Part shown: positions 1 through 7,360 of the stretch, in pieces | How positions within the stretch are numbered: position 1 is the first letter of the stretch | Layout of the letters: every line of letters starts with the position of its first letter | DNA from: CAZHYV01 sp964537055 | Lineage (GTDB): Bacteria; Myxococcota_A; Polyangia; Palsa-1104; JAEUJZ01 | DNA: 64,000 bases | Assembly: GCA_964537055.1 (NCBI GenBank) | Contig: CAZHYV010000006.1 | Coordinates: 62,001-126,000 of the forward strand | Direction of reading: 5' to 3' | Position numbers and translations under genes: made by a program | The notes under the pieces: generated by a model | Database searches by the model: none | What the model saw: only the letters and a program-made list of their open reading frames with translations | Told to the model about the DNA's origin: nothing

Positions 1-174
1 CCTGGAGGGAACTTCGTCGGGAAGCTATTTCAAGGGCCTGAGTGGAATCTTCTTCTGAAGAGGGGTCGCAACCTGTTCGAGCAGGTAAAGCTGATAAAAC
101 CAGAGAGCAGCCGCAAAGAATCGATCGAGCAGTACGTGGTGGGGCTTCGACGGAAAGGGAGTTTGCTTCGTTAA
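1..174 (+). CDS. rlmE: 23S rRNA 2'-O-methyltransferase RlmE (FtsJ), C-terminal end only
   Basis: Frame 1 is open from the first base to TAA at 172-174 and gives the last 57 residues of a protein. It begins GGNFVGKLFQGPEW and continues through KPESSRKESIEQYVVG and a final GLRRKG. This is the characteristic tail of the RlmE/FtsJ family: the GGxFVxKxFQG beta strand, the catalytic-core KPxSSR segment and the E-x-Y-V-V-G-x-x-RK end. The family methylates a uridine 2'-hydroxyl in the peptidyl-transferase region of 23S rRNA using S-adenosylmethionine. The 5' part, including the SAM-binding loop, lies outside the window. Its stop overlaps the stop of the convergent Sel1 gene by 4 bases. Confidence 0.85.
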   Translation, partial: PGGNFVGKLFQGPEWNLLLKRGRNLFEQVKLIKPESSRKESIEQYVVGLRRKGSLLR

Positions 175-1097
175 GGATTTGTATCCATGTATTTTTGGGC
201 AAGCCACCAGCAGGCAGTCGATTCGTTCGTTTTGTGGCACTTTTCAATCATAGCTGCATCCAGCTCCATTTGTTCTTGTTTGGAGCCAAAACCCTCTTTG
301 TATAAGCGGCTCGTTTGGATGCAGGCATCTGGATTTCCGCCCTGACAGGCTTGTTTATATAGAGAAAGCGCTTGTGTTTTGTCGACCGTACCCATTGTCC
401 CATTCTCATAAAGTTTTGCAAGACCGTTACATTGGTAAGGATTTTGTTCGGGGTCGCACGCAGTTTTATAGGCAGAAATCCCTTTTTGTAGATCGCGCGC
501 AGATTCGGGACCATGTAAATAAAGATTTCCGAGCACATCACATGAGGAGTCTCCAGGTTTCTGGCAATGTTCTTGTAGGAGGGAAAGCCCCAAGGGAATG
601 TTCCTTTCGATCCCTTTGTTTTCATAGATGTACATCATTGCTCTGCTGATGCAGATCCAGTCTTTTTTAGATTCTTTGCAAAGTTTTTCTTGTAATTCCA
701 GTAAACGACGGCAGCTTTGAGTATCATTATACCAGCATAAAGTCCTTAACCGTCTCCGAAGTTCATCTTCATTAAGACTCGCTTCTGGTTTTTCCCTTTC
801 GAGCTGTTCTTTTTTAGCAAAGACCCTGCACTGTTTATATTGTTTTTTCAAAACGTCCTCGTCTTCAGGAGGTTTTGAAACGACTTTATCGGAAAGATAG
901 GTGCTACTCTGTTGCTTTCCAGACGGGCAACTGCAAACCTGCTCCACCTGTTGATTTGAGCAAGTTGCTTTTAAGGAAGAAGGAGACGTTTCTTGCTCAG
1001 ACCGTGCAGAAAATCGTCTATACAAAAGTCCAAGCATGTTCACCGCTAAAGAAAGGATGAAGGCCCAAAGAAGGAGTTTGTCTTTGCGAAGCATCAT
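171..1097 (-). CDS. Cysteine-rich Sel1-repeat protein, membrane-anchored
   Basis: This 308-residue protein starts with a basic stretch and a hydrophobic segment (about residues 7-24) lacking a clear cleavage site, so it is probably an exported protein anchored by its N-terminus. A low-complexity linker and a charged region follow. From about residue 110 onward there are Sel1-like (TPR-related) repeats with regularly spaced cysteines, as in the Hcp proteins of epsilonproteobacteria where paired cysteines form disulfides inside each repeat. Repeats of this kind bind proteins; no catalytic motif is visible. Its ATG overlaps the stop of the upstream paralogue (ATGA), so the two are translationally coupled. 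The molecular partner is unknown. The start could also be the ATG one codon later. Confidence 0.75.
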   Translation of the reverse strand: MMLRKDKLLLWAFILSLAVNMLGLLYRRFSARSEQETSPSSLKATCSNQQVEQVCSCPSGKQQSSTYLSDKVVSKPPEDEDVLKKQYKQCRVFAKKEQLEREKPEASLNEDELRRRLRTLCWYNDTQSCRRLLELQEKLCKESKKDWICISRAMMYIYENKGIERNIPLGLSLLQEHCQKPGDSSCDVLGNLYLHGPESARDLQKGISAYKTACDPEQNPYQCNGLAKLYENGTMGTVDKTQALSLYKQACQGGNPDACIQTSRLYKEGFGSKQEQMELDAAMIEKCHKTNESTACWWLAQKYMDTNP

Positions 1098-1870
1098 GGC
1101 AAATCTCCTTCTTCTTTTGGAGGCAAAACCAAACCTTTTCTTACCTCCGCCTCAATGTACTTCTTTGCCAATTGAGCACAGGCATCATTCGAATTATAGT
1201 AAGTATGCTCTCGGCTACAGGCTTTGCGCTCGTATTGTTCTGCTAGTTTGGGGTTATAAAATTCTCCGCTTGCTTGCCCATAGATCTTTGCCAAGCGTGC
1301 GCACGAATCGATCGGCGAATTTTGATCTTGGCAGGCTTTCTGGTGCCATTCGATTGCTTTGGTGGCGTTTTTGGGGAGGGCTCCGTTCCCTTCGTCGTAT
1401 AATTCTCCCACTATGGAGGCACAGTAGTCTTTACAGTAGGTCTCCAGCAAAGCAAGGCCTTTTTCAGTGTCTGCCGGTAATACACCCTCTACCCCCTTCA
1501 GATACTCAAGCCCTAGATTGGCGCATGAATTTTCGTCTTGATCCTCTTCACAATGCCTTTGCAGTTCGAGAATACGTTTGGTTTCCCACGCAAGCTCGAC
1601 CTCTTTACAGTTCGGAGGGGCAGGCATAGAGGGGTTTGATGGAGCCTCAGAGGGTGAGGGGGTGTCTGCCAATGAACAGGGGCAGATTTCTACGGTACGC
1701 TTGGTGGAAGCAGGGTCGGACGGGCAATCAGCTGTATCGGATCGGGCAGATGTTTGCTCTGTCGGTTTGGCAGGTGCTTGTGCCTTGGGGCTTTTTCGAA
1801 AGAGAAAAACGTTCGCAACCAGGGAACCCAACAAAATGAAGAAGAGGAGGATCTGGGTGTGACGCTTCAT
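1094..1870 (-). CDS. Cysteine-rich Sel1-repeat protein, membrane-anchored (paralogue)
   Basis: This 258-residue protein has the same layout as its downstream neighbour: short basic N-terminus, hydrophobic anchor (about residues 6-24), a Pro/Ala/Ser-rich linker to about residue 85, then Sel1-like repeats with paired cysteines (for example ENSCANLGLEYLKG and IDSCARLAKIYG). It is the first gene of a two-gene unit, joined to the next by a 4-base ATGA overlap. A perfect palindrome lies about 67-95 bases upstream of the start and may be its operator. The pair probably arose by tandem duplication followed by strong divergence. The biochemical role is not evident; a periplasmic protein-protein interaction role is inferred from the repeat class. 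Confidence 0.75.
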   Translation of the reverse strand: MKRHTQILLFFILLGSLVANVFLFRKSPKAQAPAKPTEQTSARSDTADCPSDPASTKRTVEICPCSLADTPSPSEAPSNPSMPAPPNCKEVELAWETKRILELQRHCEEDQDENSCANLGLEYLKGVEGVLPADTEKGLALLETYCKDYCASIVGELYDEGNGALPKNATKAIEWHQKACQDQNSPIDSCARLAKIYGQASGEFYNPKLAEQYERKACSREHTYYNSNDACAQLAKKYIEAEVRKGLVLPPKEEGDLP

Positions 1871-1936
1871 GATGAGGAATCATAAACGAAATGTCCGCGA
1901 AAGACAACGGAAGATGAAAAATCGAGAAATAAGCCA

Positions 1937-1965
1937 AAAAAGTGTGCAAATTTTGCACACTTTTT
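1937..1965. promoter_or_regulatory. Perfect palindrome, candidate operator (TGTGCA-N5-TGCACA)
   Basis: Two perfect 14-base arms (1937-1950 and 1952-1965) are separated by one base. The core TGTGCA-AATTT-TGCACA spans 1943-1959. It lies in the 291-base divergent region between the Sel1 genes (start 1870) and the C39-peptidase gene (start 2162), where a dimeric repressor could act. The same 17-base core recurs at 7223-7239 and, with one mismatch, at 10580-10596. Because the right arm runs into a short T-run, a terminator is possible, but no gene reads into it from either side. The rest of the divergent region shows nothing I can assign. Confidence 0.55.
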
Positions 1966-2161
1966 GTATCGCTGTTGTGATTGTTCATTTTTTCTTGCGC
2001 ATCTTGTTAGATTGTTCTTAATTGAAATGACCGATCGGTACTTAACCTTACAAACGCTTGATAGAATTTGCCAGGTCCACCTGACAAGTTTCTTTCAAAA
2101 AGATTCGCATGCTCTCAAAGGCATGCTGAAGGCGAGCTTTGCTCGTAAAGGAAAGGTCCCG

Positions 2162-3349
2162 ATGAAAAGGATTATTCACCTGTTCAGTTTATCCGTTGTC
2201 TCTAGCTTCTGTTGTGGTCCTATCGATTCTATGGATGATCCAGAAAACTTTCAGAAAGAGGATCCAAGGACGCAAACAGAGTCTGAAGAGGAACTGCCGA
2301 ACAAATTGACCCAAGAGCAACTTGTTCAAAGTGCTTTAGAAAAAATGCCCTGGCTCGAGAAAGATCCAGCCTGTAGGGGATCGACAGGAGAAAACCCTAT
2401 GCCTGATGGGTATTGCGATCCTACAATTGACTACGAAGCCAACAACCGCAGGTTGACCAAAAAGCTGGAGGAGCTTGAGACCAATCCCATTGCAAAACAA
2501 ATACTTAGCGCTTCTTATGATGTCCGTCTCAAAGGTCCTTACCGACTTGTAAAGCTACCAACAACTGAGGCTCCGGATGATTCGATCGTTTCCGATTATA
2601 AATTTAGATCGACTCAGAGAAGTTCCCCTAGATTCTTTGGGATGCTTCAGCCCGTTTTGGATCAAAAGAGCTATCTTCCTACATTTTTGAACGAGTTTCC
2701 GCTATTTACACAACAGTGTAAGAATTGGTGTGGGCCTGCAGCGGTACAAATGGTTCTTCATTACCTTGGGTTAGAAAATTCCCAAAAAAATATTGCCGAA
2801 GCGTTGGGGACAGGCGAGTGCGACGAAGGGGTTGGAACTGCAATTACGCCTATCTTGAATTATCTCAATAAGCAAATCCAAGAGGTCAATGCGTTCAAAG
2901 ATGTCATGACACTAGCAGGACAAACCTGCAAGACCTATGAGGATCCTCTGCTCAAAGAATCACCCTATACGGCCGACCGGATTGGTCCAGATACACCGAA
3001 CAATGCAATCAGGTTGATCGAAAGGGTGATTCAGGATGTAACCCTGCATAACCAACCCGTGGTTGCCCTAATTAATCAGACTCCTAGAAAGAGAAAGTAT
3101 AGATTTCCTAATTTTACCTACATTGGAGATCGCAACCATCCTGACGAGTTAAGAGGTCACTACATCGTGCTAATAGGTTACCGTGGAGGTTATATAGGAG
3201 AGGACCGCTCGGCGGAATTTATTTTCCGCGAGAGTAGCGGACGAAACATAGAGAATGAAATCGTTGACGTCAATACGGTGGTTGCCGATTTGGAATCCAA
3301 TAATGGTCATGGCGGGATGGCGAAAAGTCGATGGAACGTGATTTGGTAG
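2162..3349 (+). CDS. Exported C39-like cysteine peptidase
   Basis: The start is set at ATG 2162, preceded by an AAAGG-type ribosome site and followed by a typical signal peptide. The longer reading frame from 1964 has no such start. The 395-residue product has a hydrophobic leader ending in a Cys-Cys pair near residues 17-18, so it may be a lipoprotein, although the lipobox is not canonical. After a charged linker, residues about 180-345 hold a papain-like C39 (C39_2) domain. The catalytic cysteine is in CKNWCGPAAVQMVLHYLG (Cys190), and the histidine is in LRGHYIVLIGY (His333), followed by a family-typical aromatic/acidic strand. The family cleaves peptides. A beta-propeller gene follows 14 bases later, and a degraded copy of this gene lies at 4647-4928. 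Confidence 0.75.
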   Translation: MKRIIHLFSLSVVSSFCCGPIDSMDDPENFQKEDPRTQTESEEELPNKLTQEQLVQSALEKMPWLEKDPACRGSTGENPMPDGYCDPTIDYEANNRRLTKKLEELETNPIAKQILSASYDVRLKGPYRLVKLPTTEAPDDSIVSDYKFRSTQRSSPRFFGMLQPVLDQKSYLPTFLNEFPLFTQQCKNWCGPAAVQMVLHYLGLENSQKNIAEALGTGECDEGVGTAITPILNYLNKQIQEVNAFKDVMTLAGQTCKTYEDPLLKESPYTADRIGPDTPNNAIRLIERVIQDVTLHNQPVVALINQTPRKRKYRFPNFTYIGDRNHPDELRGHYIVLIGYRGGYIGEDRSAEFIFRESSGRNIENEIVDVNTVVADLESNNGHGGMAKSRWNVIW

Positions 3350-3363
3350 AAAGGAGAAAAGCG

Positions 3364-4566
3364 ATGAAAAGAATCTTCTCTATGTTTGTATATGGGGTTT
3401 TAGGTACGTTCCTCTGGTTTTTTGCACCTTATCAGGCCGAGGCAAAAACAGCAGTTTCTTTGCCAACGTATTGGAAGGGCTTTGCCACTGCCAAAATGGG
3501 CGTAGTGCCCGTTGAAGGGAGGCCTTACAAAACATGGATGGTCGTGCACGAGCCTCATCCAGGGAGATCTCTCTATGTGAAAGTTTCCAGCCGAGGGGAG
3601 CTCCTTTATTTCTGTCAAAAAGACCCTCATAAAGAGGAAGGGCCGAATGATTTGTGCCTTGTCAATATGAACGAACCGGTCCCGAAGGAAAGGATTCTGC
3701 TAGACCGGAACAAGAAAAATGAAAGGGACATTACACGCTACCAAGCGATCGAGGGGGATTGGTTGCTCCTTTTGACGAACCATCAAGAGTTCAAGCTGCG
3801 CAATCTAAAGACGGGGGCCTGGGTGTTTGTCGGCAAAGTGCAGATAAAAAGTGTCGATAATGAGATGGGTCCGTTTTCAAACATGAGCGGGAATAAGGTG
3901 GTATGGGTAGATGAGTATATTGATAAAAAGACAGGACGACGGAATGCGGTGAAGTTGTTTGATATTAAGACTCGCAAAACAAAAACCTTATTTGAAGCCC
4001 CTTCAGATTACGATATCGACCATGTAGCTTTGGATGGAAACCATCTAGTTTACAGCTTGGTTGATCTACGAGAGCGAATGACTAAAGGGATTGTTCACAG
4101 CAACGTCTACTACTATGACATCTCGAAGAACACTCATCTCCAACTAAAACATGATGGAAGCGCCTCGCAGTGTGAGATTGCCTGGCCTTACGTAGCATGG
4201 AAGACGAGCGTGCTTTATAATTGGGGTGGCATCTATCTGTACAATATAGAAACTGGCAAAGGGAAAGAGCTGGTCCAAGGCAAAACCCAATTTATACCGC
4301 CCGAGGGTTACCACTTTCCTCATATCTCTAACGTAGGCGTGGTTTGGGATCGGGCGGAATGGGGGTTCCCGGTATATCTTTACAACCTGACGACAAAAAC
4401 AAAAGAGACCATGGACCCCAAGGGAACGCTGCCCTCGTTATCCGGACATTACATGAGCTGGAGAAGCCATAGCGATCCCAGGTGCCCCGGTACTGAAGAT
4501 GACCTATGTACCTTCTTTAGTGACCTCTCGGCGCCAATGCCCAAAGACGAGATAAAGCAAGAATAA
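3364..4566 (+). CDS. Exported TolB-like beta-propeller protein
   Basis: The start is ATG 3364, placed just after a GGAGAAA ribosome site; the upstream ATG at 3331 lies inside the preceding gene. The 400-residue product has a signal peptide (hydrophobic residues about 6-24, cleavage near a QAEA sequence). The rest is made of blade-like repeats in which a strand such as KVVWVDEY or HLVYSLVD is followed by a strand such as VKLFDIKTRKTKTL or IYLYNIETGKGKEL. This is the pattern of TolB/WD-like propellers that expose a binding surface. No catalytic residues are evident. It follows the C39 peptidase by 14 bases and is paralogous to 4939-6150, so the two genes form a repeated module. A ligand-binding or scaffold role is inferred. 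Confidence 0.65.
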   Translation: MKRIFSMFVYGVLGTFLWFFAPYQAEAKTAVSLPTYWKGFATAKMGVVPVEGRPYKTWMVVHEPHPGRSLYVKVSSRGELLYFCQKDPHKEEGPNDLCLVNMNEPVPKERILLDRNKKNERDITRYQAIEGDWLLLLTNHQEFKLRNLKTGAWVFVGKVQIKSVDNEMGPFSNMSGNKVVWVDEYIDKKTGRRNAVKLFDIKTRKTKTLFEAPSDYDIDHVALDGNHLVYSLVDLRERMTKGIVHSNVYYYDISKNTHLQLKHDGSASQCEIAWPYVAWKTSVLYNWGGIYLYNIETGKGKELVQGKTQFIPPEGYHFPHISNVGVVWDRAEWGFPVYLYNLTTKTKETMDPKGTLPSLSGHYMSWRSHSDPRCPGTEDDLCTFFSDLSAPMPKDEIKQE

Positions 4567-4646
4567 GAGGTGTCTGTATTCTGGGACCTAACAGAGGCAT
4601 TAGTTTTTCGAAATTACCGAGCAGTGCGGAAAATTTCTTGTAATGA

Positions 4647-4928
4647 AGTCTTTGTTTTAGATACAACGAAAAATGCTTTCCAGGATATGCTGATGACCCC
4701 ATTGATCCAATGCGGGCGCATTTTATTACTGTGATTGAGTATGTGGGAGCGTATACGGGAAGCGACGAATCTGCCTATTTCTATTTTCGGGATAGTAGTG
4801 ATCGGAATCCAAAGGACGGAAAATTCCTCAGAGAAAAAGTGGACGTGAAGACCATGCTAGCGGTGCTAGAAACTAACGATGGACGGGGAAGCTGTGCGGG
4901 AAACCTTGCTTGGAATGTGATTTGGTAA
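4647..4928 (+). pseudogene. 3' remnant of a second C39-like peptidase gene
   Basis: After an in-frame TGA at 4644-4646 the frame is open to TAA 4926-4928. The translation aligns with the last ~85 residues of the peptidase at 2162-3349. It shares the pattern F-P-x-Y...D-D-P, the histidine strand (MRAHFITVIEY against LRGHYIVLIGY), the aromatic strand FYFRDSSDRNP, a VDVKTMLAVLETN segment and the identical ending WNVIW. The signal peptide and the catalytic-cysteine half are gone, so this is a truncated duplicate. It sits exactly where the peptidase should be relative to the second propeller gene (10 bases upstream of it). Bases 4567-4646 show no recognisable coding similarity. An ATG at 4710 could start a 72-residue peptide, but function is unlikely. 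Confidence 0.75.
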
Positions 4929-4938
4929 GGAGGAGAAT

Positions 4939-6150
4939 ATGCAAAAGCAGATAAGAATGGAAAGAATACTGTTTCTACTGGGATGTAGTTTCATTCTACA
5001 TATGCAGGGATGGGCAGAGGCTCCTCCTTCTGTTGAAGAAGTAGAATTGCGAGTACCACCGGAGGGGGTAGTAAAGAAGGAATTGAATGATTATCCGTAT
5101 AAGACTTGGATGATCACTGACACCCCACGGCAGTTTCTCTCTTCCTATGCCACAAGTCAGGGTTTTTTGGTGTATCAATGTACAGCGGACCCTACCGAGA
5201 AGGAGCTTTTACGGAGCATCTGCTGGATAGACCTAAAGGAAGCCGAGCCTAAGGAGCACATTCTGCATGTGCCTAAGGGATATGAGGACCAACCTGTGCT
5301 GCGTGGGATCGATGGGGAATGGATTCTGTTTTATACGGAGGGACGAATTGTATTTAAGGTAGCAAACCTGAGGACTGGAGAAGAAGTATTTGTGGGACGA
5401 ATCACCTTGGGGAAGCAGGTAGATAACCCTGTAGGGCCATTTGGAGCGATCGCTGGGGGAAAAGTAGTGTGGGTGGATGAGTATGACGACAAGACAGGGC
5501 GGAGGAATGCAGTGAAGGAGTTTGATCTCAAAAGCCGAACGACGAAAACGTTGTTTGAAGCACCTGTGGTGCACGAGATCGACCATGTAGCGGTGGAAGG
5601 GAATCGAGTGGTGTACAGTTTAGTGAACCTGAAGGACCGAAAGACGTTAGGAGTGGATAGCGATATCTACTTGTACGACATCGACAAGAAGAAGCACACA
5701 CGGTTAAGCAAGACGAAGTTTGCATCGCAACCTGAGATTCACTGGCCGTACGTGGTGTGGAAGACAGGGATCCACTTTGTGGGAGGAGGGATCTATGTGT
5801 ATAATGCGGAGACAAAGCAGGGGAAGGAGATCAAAGAGGTGGAGGATAGTAAGATACCCCTTCGGTATCATACATACCAGTTCCCATACATCTCAGAGCA
5901 CGGGGTGACCTGGAGCGCTGTGGGGAGAGGAGAAGTAGAGGTTTACAGTCCCAAAGATAAGAAGATGAAGGTGAAATTGTATAAAGAAAGTGTATGTATG
6001 TACATTTCTGGAAAATATATTGCCTGGATCACGCATGGAGAGAAGAGCTGTCCACACAACGAGAAGTTGGGTTGCATCATGGTGACGGACCTGTCGAAGC
6101 CAACAACGTCTCGCAAGAACTTTGCGATGACTTTTTCCACACCGAAATAG
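4939..6150 (+). CDS. Exported TolB-like beta-propeller protein (paralogue)
   Basis: This 403-residue paralogue of the protein at 3364-4566 is preceded by a strong AAGGAGGAG ribosome site. It has an N-terminal signal peptide with a likely cleavage after GWAEA. The two proteins share long collinear segments, for example KVVWVDEYDDKTGRRNAVKEFD, FEAPVVHEIDHVAVEGN and WPYVVWKTGIHF, so they come from duplication of a peptidase-propeller gene pair. Here the partner peptidase is reduced to a stub immediately upstream. No active-site residues are seen. The product is probably periplasmic or surface-exposed, with a role in binding. Its survival without its peptidase suggests the propeller has an independent function. 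Confidence 0.65.
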   Translation: MQKQIRMERILFLLGCSFILHMQGWAEAPPSVEEVELRVPPEGVVKKELNDYPYKTWMITDTPRQFLSSYATSQGFLVYQCTADPTEKELLRSICWIDLKEAEPKEHILHVPKGYEDQPVLRGIDGEWILFYTEGRIVFKVANLRTGEEVFVGRITLGKQVDNPVGPFGAIAGGKVVWVDEYDDKTGRRNAVKEFDLKSRTTKTLFEAPVVHEIDHVAVEGNRVVYSLVNLKDRKTLGVDSDIYLYDIDKKKHTRLSKTKFASQPEIHWPYVVWKTGIHFVGGGIYVYNAETKQGKEIKEVEDSKIPLRYHTYQFPYISEHGVTWSAVGRGEVEVYSPKDKKMKVKLYKESVCMYISGKYIAWITHGEKSCPHNEKLGCIMVTDLSKPTTSRKNFAMTFSTPK

Positions 6151-6267
6151 TTACATCCCACTTGCAAAGCCGTGCATCGTTGGGTGGATGGGCTACTTAC
6201 CCAACCCGCTAAAAACTTGTCTAAAATTAATTCCGAAAGAAATTATTCCTTTGACAAGAGAAATACG

Positions 6268-7168
6268 CTAAAAATCATACAGCATTGCTTGAATTCTTTT
6301 CTTCTTTCGAAGAGCATCCATTTTGAAACCAACCACCTGGTTGCGTCCTAGATCCTTGGCTAGGTTCGCGCAGCGATCTGCTTCAAACAATAGTTTTTCT
6401 TTAGACCAGCCTTTTTCCAAAGAGGCGACCCCCAAAGAAATCGTCACAGGGATTTGGGCATCCATAAAGGTAAAGGGGCATTCCTCAACACTTTTCCGGA
6501 TGCGCTCCGCGAAGGCCATGGCCTCTTCGTAATCAGTTCCTCGGAGCAAAATCCCAAACTCTTCTCCGCCATACCTGGCAAGGATGTCTACTCCTCGCAT
6601 TTGTTCTTGCATCCGTGCGACCAGCTGGTATAGCACCGCATCGCCCCCAGGGTGCCCATAGCGGTGGTTGATCTGTTTAAAGTGGTCGGCATCCACAATG
6701 ATTAATGAGAAAGGCTCATCATACCTTTGTGCCCACTCTACTTCAGATTTCAGTTCTTTGTCTAAAACAGCTCGGTTTGGAATCTGCGTGAGAGCATCGG
6801 TATCTGCACGTTTCCGTTCTACCTCGATCTTTTGATGCAAAGAATCAACAAAGGTTGAATCTGCCCCCATCCCTATGCCAGAGCCCACTTGAGCTTAGGT
6901 AAACGTACACACGTGGTTCCTGAGGGGCAGGCTGAGACGAAGGATCCTCTCCAGAGCCGATCAATGTTCCTTCCGGATCTATTGGAAACTGTTGGCCTGT
7001 TTGCTCCGCTTTAAATTCGTTGCCAGGGTAAACCAAAATAAGCTGGGCACTTCGCCTGGGCAAAGCCGTCTCGGTTTGTAAAGACAGGTCTGTCTTTACA
7101 GGAAGAGATGTATCCTTTTTCTGAGAGGAAGTTCCCTTAATGCCCATGGATGGTAAATACTTTAGCAT
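6268..7168 (-). pseudogene. FHA-GGDEF diguanylate cyclase gene, frameshifted and internally shortened
   Basis: The 5' part starts at ATG 7168 with a GGGAGGG ribosome site. It encodes a linker and then the first strands of an FHA domain (SAQLILVYPG...FPIDPEGTLIGSGEDPS). The phosphothreonine-binding core that should follow is missing. This frame stops near 6845. From about 6888 another frame encodes a complete GGDEF domain: RADTDALTQIPN, VDADHFKQINHRYGHPGGD, the active site YGGEEF, and an RGVD inhibitory site five residues upstream of it. Intact homologues are single proteins that make cyclic di-GMP, so this looks like one gene broken by a deletion and a frameshift. The GGDEF part could still be made as a separate 206-residue protein from ATG 6888, which has no evident ribosome site. 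Confidence 0.6.
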
Positions 7169-7222
7169 GAACAAAATCCCTCCCAAAGGAGAAACACAGC
7201 GACGTCAAAAATTTGTCCTACA

Positions 7223-7239
7223 TGTGCAGATTTTGCACA
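7223..7239. promoter_or_regulatory. Palindromic site TGTGCA-GATTT-TGCACA
   Basis: This is an exact 6-base inverted pair with a 5-base spacer, the same architecture as 1943-1959 and 10580-10596. It sits 55 bases upstream of the ATG of the FHA-GGDEF gene (7168), a suitable position for a transcription factor operator. I do not recognise the motif as the site of a named regulator. Confidence 0.45.
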
Positions 7240-7259
7240 GTCAAGGATGGATTTACCCT

Positions 7260-7342
7260 ATGACTTGGGTAGCAGAATGCGACTGGGGTGCAAAATAGGA
7301 CTTGGGTAGCAAAATAGGATGACCTGCGTATTAAAATAGAAA
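7260..7342. repeat. Imperfect tandem repeats of about 20 bp, four units
   Basis: Four consecutive degenerate units share the theme GACTTGGGTAGCAAAATAG. The first and third are closest, the second is shortened and the fourth is most diverged. They lie between the 5' end of the FHA-GGDEF gene and the 3' end of metG and code for nothing. There are no unique spacers, so this is not a CRISPR array. Multiple short repeats of this kind occur at the ends of some insertion sequences (IS21-like), so a relic terminus is possible but unproven. Confidence 0.45.
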
Positions 7343-7360
7343 AGCTTGATGATTGACGGA

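Noticed and set aside
1036..1629. Plus-strand frame of 197 codons opposite the Sel1 genes
   Set aside because: It spans the coding strand of two well-supported genes and has no protein-like features of its own.
7260..7342. CRISPR array
   Set aside because: The units are adjacent and degenerate without unique spacers, and no cas genes are present.
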